Assembly: GCA_021545665.1 (NCBI GenBank)
Contig: JAJRTX010000139.1
Location: forward strand, 1 to 42,325
Direction of reading: 5' to 3'
DNA: 42,325 nucleotides
DNA from: Zetaproteobacteria bacterium
GTDB taxonomy: Bacteria > Pseudomonadota > Zetaproteobacteria > Mariprofundales > Mariprofundaceae
Shown: positions 1 through 8,306 of the stretch, in pieces
Layout of the letters: each line of letters starts with the position of its first letter
How positions within the stretch are numbered: the stretch's first letter is position 1
Made by a program: the position numbers and the translations under genes
Notes under the pieces: generated by a model
The model's database searches: none
What the model saw: only the letters and a program-made list of their open reading frames with translations
Told to the model about the DNA's origin: nothing

Positions 1-1017
1 ATCCTCTCCGCCCATGGATGGCTCACTGATTTCAACCAGTTTCACATCCGGAATAAGTTTGTTGAAGGTATGACGTGCCTGTGAAAGCAAGGTGGTATCA
101 TTATTCAGAACGGGTGTGGCCTGTTTGAGATTAAAGCAGGCTGTTGCACCCCAGGTTTCTGCGGTCTGGCGGATAATATGATCCATGCAACTGCGGATTT
201 CCTCATGGGCTTCCAGGTGCAAGCTGCGGAAGGTGCCGGAAAAGCTCACATGATCCGGAATGACGTTACCTGCATGACCACCGTGAATCTGACCGATGGT
301 CAGTACAGCCGGATGCAGGGGGTTAACGCGGCGACCGATGATGTGGTGCAGCGCCTGGATCACATGTGTGGCAACCAGAATCACATCAATACACTCCTGT
401 GGGCGTGCCGCATGACCGCCATGGCCTTGAATACTCACATCAAACATATCGGCTGCAGCACACATTACACCTTCTCTGAGACCAATCGAACCTGCCGGCA
501 GATAGGGATAAACGTGCAGGGCGTAAATTCTCTCAGGTTGAATGGCTTTGAAGATATTTTCGTGTAACATGGCGGCAGCCCCTTCGCAGCTCTCTTCAGC
601 AGGCTGAAAAACAAAGGCGACATTGTAAGGCAGAGGTTCTTTTAACTGGCTGAGTAGTTGAGCGACACCAAGCAGCATTGCAGTATGAGCATCATGACCG
701 CAGGCATGTGAAATTCCTCCGCTTTGTGATGCATATGAGCATTGTTTTGTATCCTGAACAGGCAGGGCATCCATATCAGCGCGAAATGCGATCCAGCGAT
801 GTGTTCCGGTGGTTTCAATCGTGGCCAGTATACCGTGGCCACCAATGCCTTGTTCTACTTTTAGCCCCAGTTTGAGACAGGTGCTGGCTACCAGCAATGC
901 CGTTTGTTCTTCCTGTCCCGACAATTCAGGATGCTGGTGTAAATGACGCCTTATACGGATGATCTCCGGCATGATTTTATCTACAGCACTGGCAAGCTGT
1001 TCAGTCGTAATCTTCAT
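1..1017 (-). CDS. M20D-family amidohydrolase (N-acyl amino acid / hippurate hydrolase type), C-terminus cut by window edge
   Basis: This is a zinc-dependent hydrolase that would cleave an N-acyl or amide bond of an amino-acid conjugate in the cytoplasm. The reading frame is open from the ATG at 1017 to the window edge (339 codons). Metallopeptidase M20 signatures appear in order: HPELSGQE (about residues 29-36), RADMDALP (79-86), HACGHDAH (104-111, with the likely metal ligands Cys106 and His108), the FQPAEE acid pair (Glu141/Glu142), and a GGHAARP segment in the dimerisation domain. The family is usually about 380-400 residues, so some 50 residues are missing. The start codon overlaps the stop of the upstream ligase gene in an ATGA arrangement (1014-1017), which implies translational coupling. 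The exact substrate cannot be read from the sequence. Confidence 0.9.
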   Translation of the reverse strand, partial: MKITTEQLASAVDKIMPEIIRIRRHLHQHPELSGQEEQTALLVASTCLKLGLKVEQGIGGHGILATIETTGTHRWIAFRADMDALPVQDTKQCSYASQSGGISHACGHDAHTAMLLGVAQLLSQLKEPLPYNVAFVFQPAEESCEGAAAMLHENIFKAIQPERIYALHVYPYLPAGSIGLREGVMCAAADMFDVSIQGHGGHAARPQECIDVILVATHVIQALHHIIGRRVNPLHPAVLTIGQIHGGHAGNVIPDHVSFSGTFRSLHLEAHEEIRSCMDHIIRQTAETWGATACFNLKQATPVLNNDTTLLSQARHTFNKLIPDVKLVEISEPSMGGED

Positions 1018-2159
1018 AATTTCCAGCCATCCTGTTCCCGCATGGCAGTAATCATAGTTGAAAAATCAATATTTGTGTCATACAGCCGCTTCTGTAGTTC
1101 CGCACCACCGCCATGCTTGCGCCATTGGGGTATTTGCCTGGCAACGATATTCAGTTCACTTGTGTCGGCTCCGTGCCCCGCAAGGTATTCCAGTCGTGCC
1201 TCCAGCCAGTCGAGAACAGGCAGAAGATTCTCAGTCACCGGGTCAATCATTGTGGCAGCCATACCGTATCGACAAGCTCGCCAGCGGTTTTCACGAATCA
1301 GTGATGGATGTACATAAGGAATTTCAGACAGTGACATTGCAGCGATGGCCTCCGCCCGCACATAGGCAATATATGCTGCTGCATCTTCACATCGGGCAGG
1401 CATATCACCGACGCGAATTTCCAATGTGCCAAAAGCAGGATGCGGCCTCATTTCCCACCAGATATCACGTATGGAATCAATACTACCTGTTGCCAGCAAG
1501 CGACCGGCACAGTGTTCAAAGTCCTGCCAGTCTTTGAAATAGAAAGGCATGCCTCCCTGACTTAAGCCTTCAAAAACTTTAATGCGGCTGGCAGCGAGAC
1601 CGGTATCTTCTCCCTGCCAGAAAGGCGAGTTGGCCGATATGGCCAGAAAGACCGGCATGATAGGTAATAAGTGATTCAGAGCCTGAATACAGGTATCACC
1701 ATCAGGCATGCCGACGTGCACGTGGATGCCAAAAATATTAAAGCGCTTTGCCATCCATTGCAGGCGATCAAGCAGTTGTTTATAACGTGGATCGTCAGTG
1801 ATCTCAAGATGGCGCCAGTGCGAAAAAGGGTGTGTGGCGCTGGCCAGCAGGGCAGCATTCCTGGTTGATAAGATATTCGATACAATTTGATAGTGTGCGC
1901 AAAGTTCTTCAATACATGCCAGCGTTTCACTATGAATTTCAGAATTAATTTCTATAGTTGATGTGAATAACTCAGGTTTGATGCGTGGGGATGGCCCCAG
2001 AATCTGGAATACATCCGGGGCAGCAGGAATCTGGGCTCCTGTTTCAGCATCCACAGTAAGCCATTCCATTTCCACGCCCAGCGTACCGGGTATGGAGTCA
2101 TGAAAAACAATGGAGTGCAGATTTTCTGACATCACAGCTATTATAGCGGTTAATCCCAT
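1014..2159 (-). CDS. YbdK-type carboxylate-amine ligase (GCS2 family)
   Basis: This is an ATP-dependent ligase of the glutamate-cysteine ligase 2 family, which joins a carboxylate to an amine. YbdK of E. coli has weak glutamate-cysteine ligase activity, but the physiological substrates of most members are unknown. The 381 residues match the family size of about 370. Visible family features are the GVEMEWLTVD segment near the N-terminus, the GIHVHVGMPDG motif near the middle, and the RIKVFEGLSQGGMPF and EIRVGDMPA segments. An internal Met at codon 10 (base 2132) may be the true start, since family members begin close to the conserved phenylalanine/glycine segment. The gene overlaps the downstream M20 hydrolase by 4 bases. 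A ligase coupled to an amide hydrolase suggests synthesis and breakdown of the same amide, which is inference. Confidence 0.88.
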   Translation of the reverse strand: MGLTAIIAVMSENLHSIVFHDSIPGTLGVEMEWLTVDAETGAQIPAAPDVFQILGPSPRIKPELFTSTIEINSEIHSETLACIEELCAHYQIVSNILSTRNAALLASATHPFSHWRHLEITDDPRYKQLLDRLQWMAKRFNIFGIHVHVGMPDGDTCIQALNHLLPIMPVFLAISANSPFWQGEDTGLAASRIKVFEGLSQGGMPFYFKDWQDFEHCAGRLLATGSIDSIRDIWWEMRPHPAFGTLEIRVGDMPARCEDAAAYIAYVRAEAIAAMSLSEIPYVHPSLIRENRWRACRYGMAATMIDPVTENLLPVLDWLEARLEYLAGHGADTSELNIVARQIPQWRKHGGGAELQKRLYDTNIDFSTMITAMREQDGWKL

Positions 2160-2279
2160 GATGATGAAGCTTAAATCTTAATTTTTCTGACATGTTGAGA
2201 AATAATACCTGTACGTTATTATCTGAATCAGGTTTGAGAGAGAGAAAGGAGTGGGGATTAGGCGATTCATGGTACATTT
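2160..2279. promoter_or_regulatory. Divergent intergenic region between the YbdK ligase and the DUF1538 operon
   Basis: These 120 bases separate two divergently oriented transcription units and must hold both promoters. No unambiguous -35/-10 pair or repressor palindrome stands out. The sequence AGAGAGAAAGGAGTGGGG at about 2238-2255 is purine-rich, but it lies too far from the ATG at 2280 to be a normal ribosome binding site. Confidence 0.35.
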
Positions 2280-3029
2280 ATGCCAGTGATTTTTCGTAGC
2301 TTTATGGCAGCCGCCCGTCCATTGCTTGAGGCTATTCGTGATCTGGCGCCGATTATTCTGGTCATCCTCTTTTTTCAGGAAGTCGTGCTGCAGCAACCCA
2401 TCCCCAATCTGGAAAATATGTTTATGGGCCTGGCTCTTGTATTGACAGGCCTGGCGTTATTTGTCCGGGGTCTGAAAATTGGCCTGTTTCCGGTCGGCGA
2501 AGCAATGGCAAATGCATTTGTGCGCAAAGGTAATGCATTCTGGTTGCTTTCATTTGCTTTTTTACTTGGTTTTTCGACCACAGTGGCAGAACCGGCCTTG
2601 ATCGCCATTGCCGACAAGGCCGGGGAAATAGCTGCGCAGGGGGGCGTGATTGAATCGACGCAGCAAGCTATGAACTCCTATGCCTTCGGTCTTCGAATCA
2701 CTGTCGCATTATCCGTTGGTCTCGCTATTTTGCTGGGTGTGATGCGTATCCTTTTTAACTGGCCTTTACATTATTGTATTATCACCGGTTATTGCCTTGT
2801 CGTTGCTATGACTTCTATAGCACCGGATGAAATTATTGGTATTGCCTATGATTCAGGTGGTGTGACAACATCAACAATAACTGTGCCGATGGTGACTGCT
2901 CTGGGTATAGGTCTGGCGTCCTCCATTCGGGGACGCAATCCTATGCTTGATGGCTTTGGTCTGATTGCATTTGCCTCCCTAATGCCTATGATTTTTGTTA
3001 TGGCTTATGGAATATGGGTATTTTCTTGA
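2280..3029 (+). CDS. DUF1538 integral membrane protein, first paralogue
   Basis: This is a polytopic inner-membrane protein of the uncharacterised DUF1538 family, 249 residues. It has several hydrophobic segments and two signature blocks shared with the next gene: [18 protein letters not shown] in the first half and [14 protein letters not shown] followed by [23 protein letters not shown] in the second half. Each block contains a Ser-Thr-Thr/Thr-Thr-Ser core, which suggests an internal duplication with inverted topology as in many transporters (inference). The gene opens an operon with a second DUF1538 protein, a P-II-like protein and a CBS protein. That points to a transporter whose activity is set by cellular energy or nitrogen state. 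The transported substrate is unknown. The annotated ATG lacks a strong Shine-Dalgarno sequence. Confidence 0.85.
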   Translation: MPVIFRSFMAAARPLLEAIRDLAPIILVILFFQEVVLQQPIPNLENMFMGLALVLTGLALFVRGLKIGLFPVGEAMANAFVRKGNAFWLLSFAFLLGFSTTVAEPALIAIADKAGEIAAQGGVIESTQQAMNSYAFGLRITVALSVGLAILLGVMRILFNWPLHYCIITGYCLVVAMTSIAPDEIIGIAYDSGGVTTSTITVPMVTALGIGLASSIRGRNPMLDGFGLIAFASLMPMIFVMAYGIWVFS

Positions 3030-3832
3030 TAGTAGAATTGCTGCTGATGTTTTATGACACTCTGCTGGATACATTAAGGGATATCGCCCCAATTATTATG
3101 ATGCTGCTGTTCTTTCAGTTTGCTATCCTGCGTGCACCGATGGTTGCGCCAATGCGAGTGCTGCGCGGTTTTGCCTATGTGATTCTTGGCATGGTGTTTT
3201 TCCTGATGGGTTTACAGGAAGCTATTTTCCCGCTGGGAGAAGTTATGGCCCGGCAATTGACTGATCCGGAGTTCATTTATGGAACAGCGAGTCGGAGTGC
3301 GGACTATGTGCAATGGGATGCCTACGGTTGGGTTTATGTATTTGCTTTTGCCATCGGGTTTTCAACAACACTGGCCGAACCGGCTCTGATCGCAGTGGGT
3401 ATGAAAGCTGAAAAGATTTCAGCTGGTACTATTTCTGCCTGGGGCTTGCGAATGGCTGTTTCTCTGGGTGTGGCAACTGGTGTTATGATTGGTTGTTTTC
3501 GGATCATTACCGGCACTGAACTATGGATGTATATCACCATCGTCTATGTTATTGTCATTATACAGACAATTTTTGCTCCACGCATGATTATTCCCCTTGC
3601 TTATGATTCAGGTGGTGTGACAACGTCAACTGTGACAGTGCCGCTGTTGGCTGCTTTGGGGCTGGGACTGGCATCGTCGATTCCCGGGCGTAGCCCGCTG
3701 ATTGATGGTTTTGGCCTGATCGCTTTTGCCAGTGTGTTCCCGATTATGACCGTGATGGCCTATGCATGGTTTTCAGAATTTGTAGAGAAATGTCGCAGAA
3801 AAATTGAATCAGTCACACAGGAAATGGAATGA
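3014..3832 (+). CDS. DUF1538 integral membrane protein, second paralogue
   Basis: This is a second DUF1538 membrane protein, 272 residues, overlapping the first by 16 bases. It carries the same two blocks: [18 protein letters not shown] in the first half and [14 protein letters not shown], then [23 protein letters not shown], in the second. Between them sits a loop specific to this copy (around [14 protein letters not shown]). The C-terminus ends in a charged cytoplasmic-type tail ([17 protein letters not shown]). The strong similarity, tight overlap and shared motifs suggest the two subunits form a heteromer, although tandem duplication with divergent function is also possible. An internal Met at base 3047 is an alternative start, and neither start has a strong ribosome binding site. 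Confidence 0.85.
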   Translation: MGIFLIVELLLMFYDTLLDTLRDIAPIIMMLLFFQFAILRAPMVAPMRVLRGFAYVILGMVFFLMGLQEAIFPLGEVMARQLTDPEFIYGTASRSADYVQWDAYGWVYVFAFAIGFSTTLAEPALIAVGMKAEKISAGTISAWGLRMAVSLGVATGVMIGCFRIITGTELWMYITIVYVIVIIQTIFAPRMIIPLAYDSGGVTTSTVTVPLLAALGLGLASSIPGRSPLIDGFGLIAFASVFPIMTVMAYAWFSEFVEKCRRKIESVTQEME

Positions 3833-3847
3833 CTCAGGAGGTGAAAG

Positions 3848-4198
3848 ATGCATTTTAAATTGATCATTGCTCTGGTGGATGATGCCAGGACTCAGAAAGT
3901 TATGGATGCCGCACGCGAATCCGGCGCGACTGGCTCCACACTTGTTGGAGATGCACGAGGCGAAGGGTTGAAGCCGAAGAAGACATTCTTCGGCCTGACT
4001 ATGGAGGCATCGCGCGACATGTTACTGTTTTTGGTTGAAGAGCATTTGAGCCGGAAAATTCTCGAACGGATTGCTGAGGAGGCTGGTTTTGAAGAACATC
4101 CGGGTTCCGGTGTGGCATTTCTGATTGATGTTGAAGATACAGTCGGCCTCGGCAGCCAGATTGTATGCCTGATGGATGAAGTGGAGGAACAGATATGA
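3848..4198 (+). CDS. P-II-like signal transduction protein
   Basis: This small cytoplasmic protein of 116 residues has the P-II/GlnB-like ferredoxin fold pattern: an N-terminal FKLIIALVDD strand, a T-loop-like region (GDARGEGLKPKKTFFGLTMEASRD) and a C-terminal GSGVAFLIDVEDTVGLGSQ segment. It lacks the usual uridylylation tyrosine context of GlnB/GlnK, so it belongs with the diverged P-II-like proteins often encoded next to transporters. The start has a very strong Shine-Dalgarno sequence (AGGAGGTGA) 5 bases upstream of the ATG. Its stop overlaps the start of the CBS-domain gene by 4 bases. By analogy with GlnK-AmtB it probably binds nucleotides and gates the two DUF1538 membrane proteins. The ligand and partner are inferred. 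Confidence 0.82.
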   Translation: MHFKLIIALVDDARTQKVMDAARESGATGSTLVGDARGEGLKPKKTFFGLTMEASRDMLLFLVEEHLSRKILERIAEEAGFEEHPGSGVAFLIDVEDTVGLGSQIVCLMDEVEEQI

Positions 4199-4602
4199 GT
4201 GACAAGTCTGTGATATATGTAAAAGATGTGATGAAAGAGCAATATGATATGGTTGAGAGTGTGGCCACGGTGCGTCAGGCACTGGAAGTGATGTGCTTTG
4301 TGGAGACCAAATGTCTGATTGTCGATAAAGGCCACAACAAGGATGAATATGGCATCGTCATGATTTCTGATATCGCCAACAAAGTGCTAGCTGCAAATCG
4401 CAATCCGGATCGTGTCAGTATTTATGAGGTAATGAGCAAGCCTGCGATTACTGTACACCCGGATATGGATATTCGTTATGCCAGCACTCTGTTTGCCCAA
4501 TTTGGCCTGTCGCGTGCACCGGTGGTGGATCAAAATGGCAAAGTGATCGGCATCATCAGCCATACAGATATGGTCATGAAAGGCTTGTTGAAGTTGATAT
4601 GA
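4195..4602 (+). CDS. CBS-domain pair protein (DUF1538/P-II operon)
   Basis: This 135-residue protein consists of a tandem pair of CBS domains. The first spans about residues 5-70 (VKDVMKEQYDMVESVATVRQAL through YGIVMISDIANKV). The second follows from about residue 78 (VMSKPAITVHPDMDIRYA through GIISHTDMVMKG). CBS pairs bind adenine nucleotides such as AMP, ATP or SAM and act as energy or ligand sensors. The gene overlaps the P-II-like gene by 4 bases and is translationally coupled to it. A P-II protein and a CBS protein in one operon would give two adenine-nucleotide-responsive inputs to the DUF1538 transporters (inference). Confidence 0.85.
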   Translation: MSDKSVIYVKDVMKEQYDMVESVATVRQALEVMCFVETKCLIVDKGHNKDEYGIVMISDIANKVLAANRNPDRVSIYEVMSKPAITVHPDMDIRYASTLFAQFGLSRAPVVDQNGKVIGIISHTDMVMKGLLKLI

Positions 4603-4618
4603 GATATGGAGTTTATAT

Positions 4619-5419
4619 TTGAGCCTGATTATCAGCAAAGCAATTTCGCAGCTGTTGTTGCCACCGGGTGGACTTATTCTACTTGCTTTACTGGGTCTGA
4701 TTTTCTGGAAACGGTTGTGGGGAAGGGGACTGATTGCCTTGTCCCTGCTGTCTTTCTGGTTACTTGCAACTGAACCTGTACGTGATCAATTGCTGTCTCC
4801 GTTGGAAAATGAATATCCGGCTTTGCAGATGTCCAGTCTTCCGGCTGATATGCTCTCCGATGGCAAGCTGACCATTGTTTTGCTGGGTGGTGGTATTTAT
4901 GAAAAGGCTTCCGAATATGGTGGGCGCGACATGCTTAAAGGCCATGCATTACAGCGCACTGTCTATGCAGCTGATCTGGCTCTGAAGACCGGACTGGAGG
5001 TCTATAGCACAGGTGGAACGATGTCCCCGGAATTCACTGAACCTGAAGGTCTGATTATGAAACGCCGACTGGTTCGTTTGGGCGTACCCGCAGGTCGAAT
5101 ACATGCTGAAACAGCTGCTGCCAACACTTGGGAGAATGCTTTCAATATTTCAATGTTGATGAAACAGAAAGGCATAAAAGAGATTATCCTGGTTACAACT
5201 GCCGGTCACATGCCACGTTCCGTCTGGGTATTTAAAGAACATGGCATGCGTGTGATACCGGCACCCTGCGCCTATGAAGTTGAGAAAGGGCCATATGATC
5301 TGCGCAGCTTTCTGCCGCGCTGGGATGTGTTTGCAGATTCAGGGGATGCCCTGCATGAATATTTGGGGCTTTTCTGGTATCGTTTTCGCTATAGTGATGA
5401 CTATACATATGAGGGATAG
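4619..5419 (+). CDS. DUF218 family protein (YdcF/ElyC/SanA-like), TTG start
   Basis: This is an inner-membrane-anchored DUF218 protein of 266 residues. Two N-terminal hydrophobic segments (about residues 9-24 and 32-50) precede the globular domain. That domain begins with TIVLLGGGIYEKASEY and continues through LKTGLEVYSTGG, AETAAANTWENAFN and EIILVTTAGHMPRSVWVFKEHG, the usual order of DUF218 motifs. E. coli ElyC is involved in envelope and peptidoglycan precursor metabolism, and other members bind SAM. The precise role here is unknown. The chosen start is TTG at 4619, preceded by GGAG at 4608-4611 with 7-base spacing. It lies 16 bases after the CBS gene and may be the last gene of that transcript. 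Confidence 0.82.
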   Translation: MSLIISKAISQLLLPPGGLILLALLGLIFWKRLWGRGLIALSLLSFWLLATEPVRDQLLSPLENEYPALQMSSLPADMLSDGKLTIVLLGGGIYEKASEYGGRDMLKGHALQRTVYAADLALKTGLEVYSTGGTMSPEFTEPEGLIMKRRLVRLGVPAGRIHAETAAANTWENAFNISMLMKQKGIKEIILVTTAGHMPRSVWVFKEHGMRVIPAPCAYEVEKGPYDLRSFLPRWDVFADSGDALHEYLGLFWYRFRYSDDYTYEG

Positions 5420-5605
5420 TTCTGGCGATTTGTGTGTGGAAACATCCTGGATGAAAAGAATTACTGCTTTGGCAGTATTCGAGGCGGGCTGGATTCAAGT
5501 ATTTTCTATGCTGATTATACCATTGTTTGCATGTCTGACTGGACAGACAGGACGACAAAACAGGACAGTTACATAGGATGTTGATGATAAACAGGAGAGA
5601 ACTTG

Positions 5606-6079
5606 ATGACGGCTGAAAACTTTTTTGTGATGGCGCGGATTTTGCATGTGATCGGTGTTGTATTATGGATTGGCGGTATCGCATTCCTTGCCCTGGTGCT
5701 GGTGCCCACATTACGTACCCTGCCAGAGCCGGAAAAGAGCTTTAAAATATTTGCCGCAGTTGAAGGGCGTTTTAAAGGTCAGGCCAAAATCGTAACTGTG
5801 ATGACCGGATTATCAGGCTTCTTCATGCTGTTTTGGCTAAATGCATGGGACAGGTATCTGGACCTGTCATTCTGGTGGGTACACCTGATGACGTTCATCT
5901 GGGTGTTCTTCACGCTGGTGCTGTTTGTCATTGAGCCGATACTGATCAAACGCAATATCCACGAAAAAGCAATGCGCGACCCGGCAGTCACGTTCAAGTT
6001 CGCAAACCGTATGTTAATGGTGCTGACCATACTAAGTATGACAGCCATCCTCGGCGCGATTGCAGGCGTTCACGGTTGA
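5606..6079 (+). CDS. Small integral membrane protein, CopD-like four-helix type
   Basis: This membrane protein has about 157 residues and four predicted transmembrane helices: LHVIGVVLWIGGIAFLALVLVPTL, IVTVMTGLSGFFMLFWL, WVHLMTFIWVFFTLVLFVIEPIL and MLMVLTILSMTAILGAIAG. Histidines at the start of helices 1 and 3 (RILHVIG, WWVHLMT) and the WIGG motif resemble CopD/YphA-type proteins that may bind heme or copper. The family function is not established. The ATG at 5606 is preferred over the TTG one codon earlier because AGGAGA at 5593-5598 gives correct spacing. It stands alone, with about 190 bases upstream and 1 kb of gene-poor sequence downstream. Confidence 0.75.
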   Translation: MTAENFFVMARILHVIGVVLWIGGIAFLALVLVPTLRTLPEPEKSFKIFAAVEGRFKGQAKIVTVMTGLSGFFMLFWLNAWDRYLDLSFWWVHLMTFIWVFFTLVLFVIEPILIKRNIHEKAMRDPAVTFKFANRMLMVLTILSMTAILGAIAGVHG

Positions 6080-6586
6080 TCATACGTGGGAATTAGAGAT
6101 GCAGTGTTTTGGGTGACGGGCAAAAATATGATACGTTATTTGGAGGTAAGGAAACGGGAATGTGTGACAGGGAAACGCTATAATTGATAGACTTGACTCT
6201 CTCCCCTTCATTCTTGTCGAGGGTTGGAGAACCATTACCCTGATCGTTGCGCGAAGCCTTCTTGTGTTGAATTGAACTGGTCTGGATACAGTTTCATTGC
6301 ACATTACCATATCACATACGGCTATTTATATCACTATATCAGAGAGTTATAGTTTATTAAGGAATATCTATAAATTGATTCCTTTCATGACCCGATCAAC
6401 GTCACAGAATTCACTCAAAGCTTAGTCCTGCAAAGGTTCGCCTTAATCGAGCATTACTGTGTCAGACTCCACGGCATCATAGCGCTGGTGACTATGAGCT
6501 GCGGTATTACCTTTCTTGCATACATCCCGATTGGGGCACAGTAACGCGGCTCATGAAGGACTTGTTCAGAGTTTCTATAGCCCTTT
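6080..6586. other. Gene-poor stretch without a supported gene
   Basis: About 500 AT-richer bases with stops in all frames. A short open stretch around 6435-6540 on the plus strand reads RLHGIIALVTMSCGITFLAYIPIG, which looks like one membrane helix. It might be debris of a small membrane protein, but there is no start, no ribosome site and no continuation. I see no terminator or RNA gene. Confidence 0.4.
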
Positions 6587-7060
6587 CTAATACCATGCTT
6601 GCACTTTGAAGTGCAGGCGGCTGGAACGTTTCGTATTAAACGCGGTCTGGTTCAAGAAATCGTCCACAGGCCTGCTCAGGACATAGGCATAGTATAAGTC
6701 CAGAGAAAAGCTATCCTGTCGCCAATGTATACCCGGGCTGATGGTTAGTGTACGATCTTTGTGAAAGATTTGGCCAGGGAAAGAACTATTGTTAGCCCAC
6801 CATTCATAGGATGGAGTATACAGTTCAGAACTGACCACAACTCCCTTGTCAGTAGAAATATTACCGTCTATGAGACCACGTACATTCAGTTGACCAGCCG
6901 GTCTAAATTGCTCTGCAGCAAGTAGTTCAGAAGATGTAAACTGGCTTTTAGTCATCACGGCGAACGACCAACCATTGTCCTGCTTATATTTGAAAACCGG
7001 CGTAGTAACTAAAACAATCAAATTTGGCGCTGGCATCTGAAATGACGGACAGGACAAATT
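6587..7060 (-). pseudogene. 3' remnant of a TpsB/FhaC/ShlB-type outer-membrane transporter gene
   Basis: The minus-strand frame encodes what looks like the last 150 or so residues of a two-partner-secretion outer-membrane barrel. The pattern SSELLAAEQFRPAGQLNVRG is close to the conserved seqF-lGG-xxVRG segment of TpsB proteins. It is followed by SSELYTP and alternating beta-strand sequence, and it ends in an aromatic residue (QAWY) as barrel proteins do. The frame stays open further upstream, but there it runs antisense to the start of mnmA and shows no barrel similarity. The POTRA domains, the first half of the barrel and any start codon are therefore missing. This is a 5'-truncated relic, probably cut by the rearrangement that placed mnmA here. 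No partner exoprotein gene lies nearby. Confidence 0.62.
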
Positions 7061-7084
7061 CCGGGCTGCTGCTAATATGCAGGC

Positions 7085-8212
7085 ATGTCTGACAAAATAT
7101 CTGAAATTGCCGAAAGCATTATATCTGATCTTACCCCATTCAAGGGGGTGAGGGTGATTGCCGCCATGAGCGGCGGGGTGGATTCGTCGGTGATGGCGGC
7201 ATTGCTGAAAGAAGCAGATGTGGATGTGGTTGGCGTGTTTCTCAATGTCTGGGAATATTCCAGAGATCAGGTGAGCGGTCATGGTTCCTGCTGTTCGCTG
7301 GAAGATTCTTATGATGCCAGGCGCGTAGCTGATCACATTGGCATACCGTTTTATGCCATGGATATGCGCGAGAATTTCCGTCGTGATGTGATTGATCCAT
7401 TCATTAACGATTATGAAACAGGGCGCACGCCGAATCCCTGCGAGCGCTGCAATCGCTTCGTGAAATTTGGTGCCCTGTTGCAGGCAGCGGACAAGCTGGA
7501 AGCTAAATATATTGCCACCGGCCATTATGTGCAGCGCCACGATGATGAGCATGACATTCATTTATTCAAGGGCAATGATGTGGTTAAGGATCAGAGCTAT
7601 TTTCTTGCCACCACGAGCAGAGAGCAGGCCAGCCGCATCCTGTTTCCGGTCGGCGGGTTGGAAAAAGATGATACGCGCAAGCTTGCTCATTATTATAATC
7701 TGCCGACAGCGGATAAACATGAGAGTCAGGACATCTGCTTTATTCCATCGGGGGATCGCATTGCTTTTTTAAAATCCGAGGGAGCGAAAGCCGGATTTGT
7801 TGAAGGTGATATTGTTGATGGCGAAGGTCAAATCCTCGGGCGGCATCAGGGTATCGCGCATTTCACGCTGGGCCAGCGAAAGGGGTTAGGTTTACCGGAT
7901 GGTCCCTGGCATGTGGTGGCGCTGGATGGGCAAACAGCCCGTGTGGTTGTAGCGCACCCTGAAGATGCGCTGATCTGGGAAGTGGAAGTCGGAGAAGTGA
8001 GCTGGATTCGTCAGCCCAAAAAAACAGAAACGATCACAGCCAAAGTGCGTTATCAGATGCAACCGGCTGCATGTCGAATTCAGTTTGATGGTGATCAGAT
8101 TCGCCTGCTGTTTGATGAAGCACAGAAACCCACCGCGCCGGGACAGGTGGCGGCCTTTTATGCCGGTGATGAGTTGCTCGGCGGCGGCATTGTCAGCAGG
8201 GTCTGTCGGTAG
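7085..8212 (+). CDS. mnmA: tRNA-specific 2-thiouridylase MnmA
   Basis: MnmA adenylates the wobble uridine of Lys, Glu and Gln tRNAs and transfers persulfide sulfur to make 2-thiouridine. The 375-residue protein shows the PP-loop AMSGGVDSS (about 28-35), the FGALLQAADKLEAKYIATGHY region, and the two active-site cysteines. Cys122 in NPCERCNRF is the expected nucleophile and Cys218 in ESQDICFIP is the persulfide carrier. The GQRKGLGL segment leads into the C-terminal beta-barrel domain. The N-terminus is about 20 residues longer than E. coli MnmA. No good ribosome binding site precedes the ATG. The gene sits directly against the barrel-protein relic, so its present promoter may lie in recombined DNA. 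Confidence 0.96.
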   Translation: MSDKISEIAESIISDLTPFKGVRVIAAMSGGVDSSVMAALLKEADVDVVGVFLNVWEYSRDQVSGHGSCCSLEDSYDARRVADHIGIPFYAMDMRENFRRDVIDPFINDYETGRTPNPCERCNRFVKFGALLQAADKLEAKYIATGHYVQRHDDEHDIHLFKGNDVVKDQSYFLATTSREQASRILFPVGGLEKDDTRKLAHYYNLPTADKHESQDICFIPSGDRIAFLKSEGAKAGFVEGDIVDGEGQILGRHQGIAHFTLGQRKGLGLPDGPWHVVALDGQTARVVVAHPEDALIWEVEVGEVSWIRQPKKTETITAKVRYQMQPAACRIQFDGDQIRLLFDEAQKPTAPGQVAAFYAGDELLGGGIVSRVCR

Positions 8213-8306
8213 CAAGTATTTGCATCATTCGACATCTTCATTTGTAATGCCGCTTCACTTTCTGCGACAATTTAGCAATTCGGATCGGACAGGAGTTTTT
8301 TAGATT

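Noticed and set aside
5451..5576. A 41-codon plus-strand frame (MKRITALAVFEAGW...) between the DUF218 gene and the CopD-like gene
   Set aside because: It has one hydrophobic segment but no ribosome binding site and no recognised family; chance is more likely.
6430..6545. A DUF4405-like cytochrome fragment in the gene-poor stretch
   Set aside because: One helix-like segment of 24 residues is too little to support a family call.
6587..7561. A 324-codon minus-strand frame as one gene
   Set aside because: Its first half is antisense to the certain mnmA gene and shows no family pattern; only the part below about 7060 looks like protein, so it is listed as a relic.
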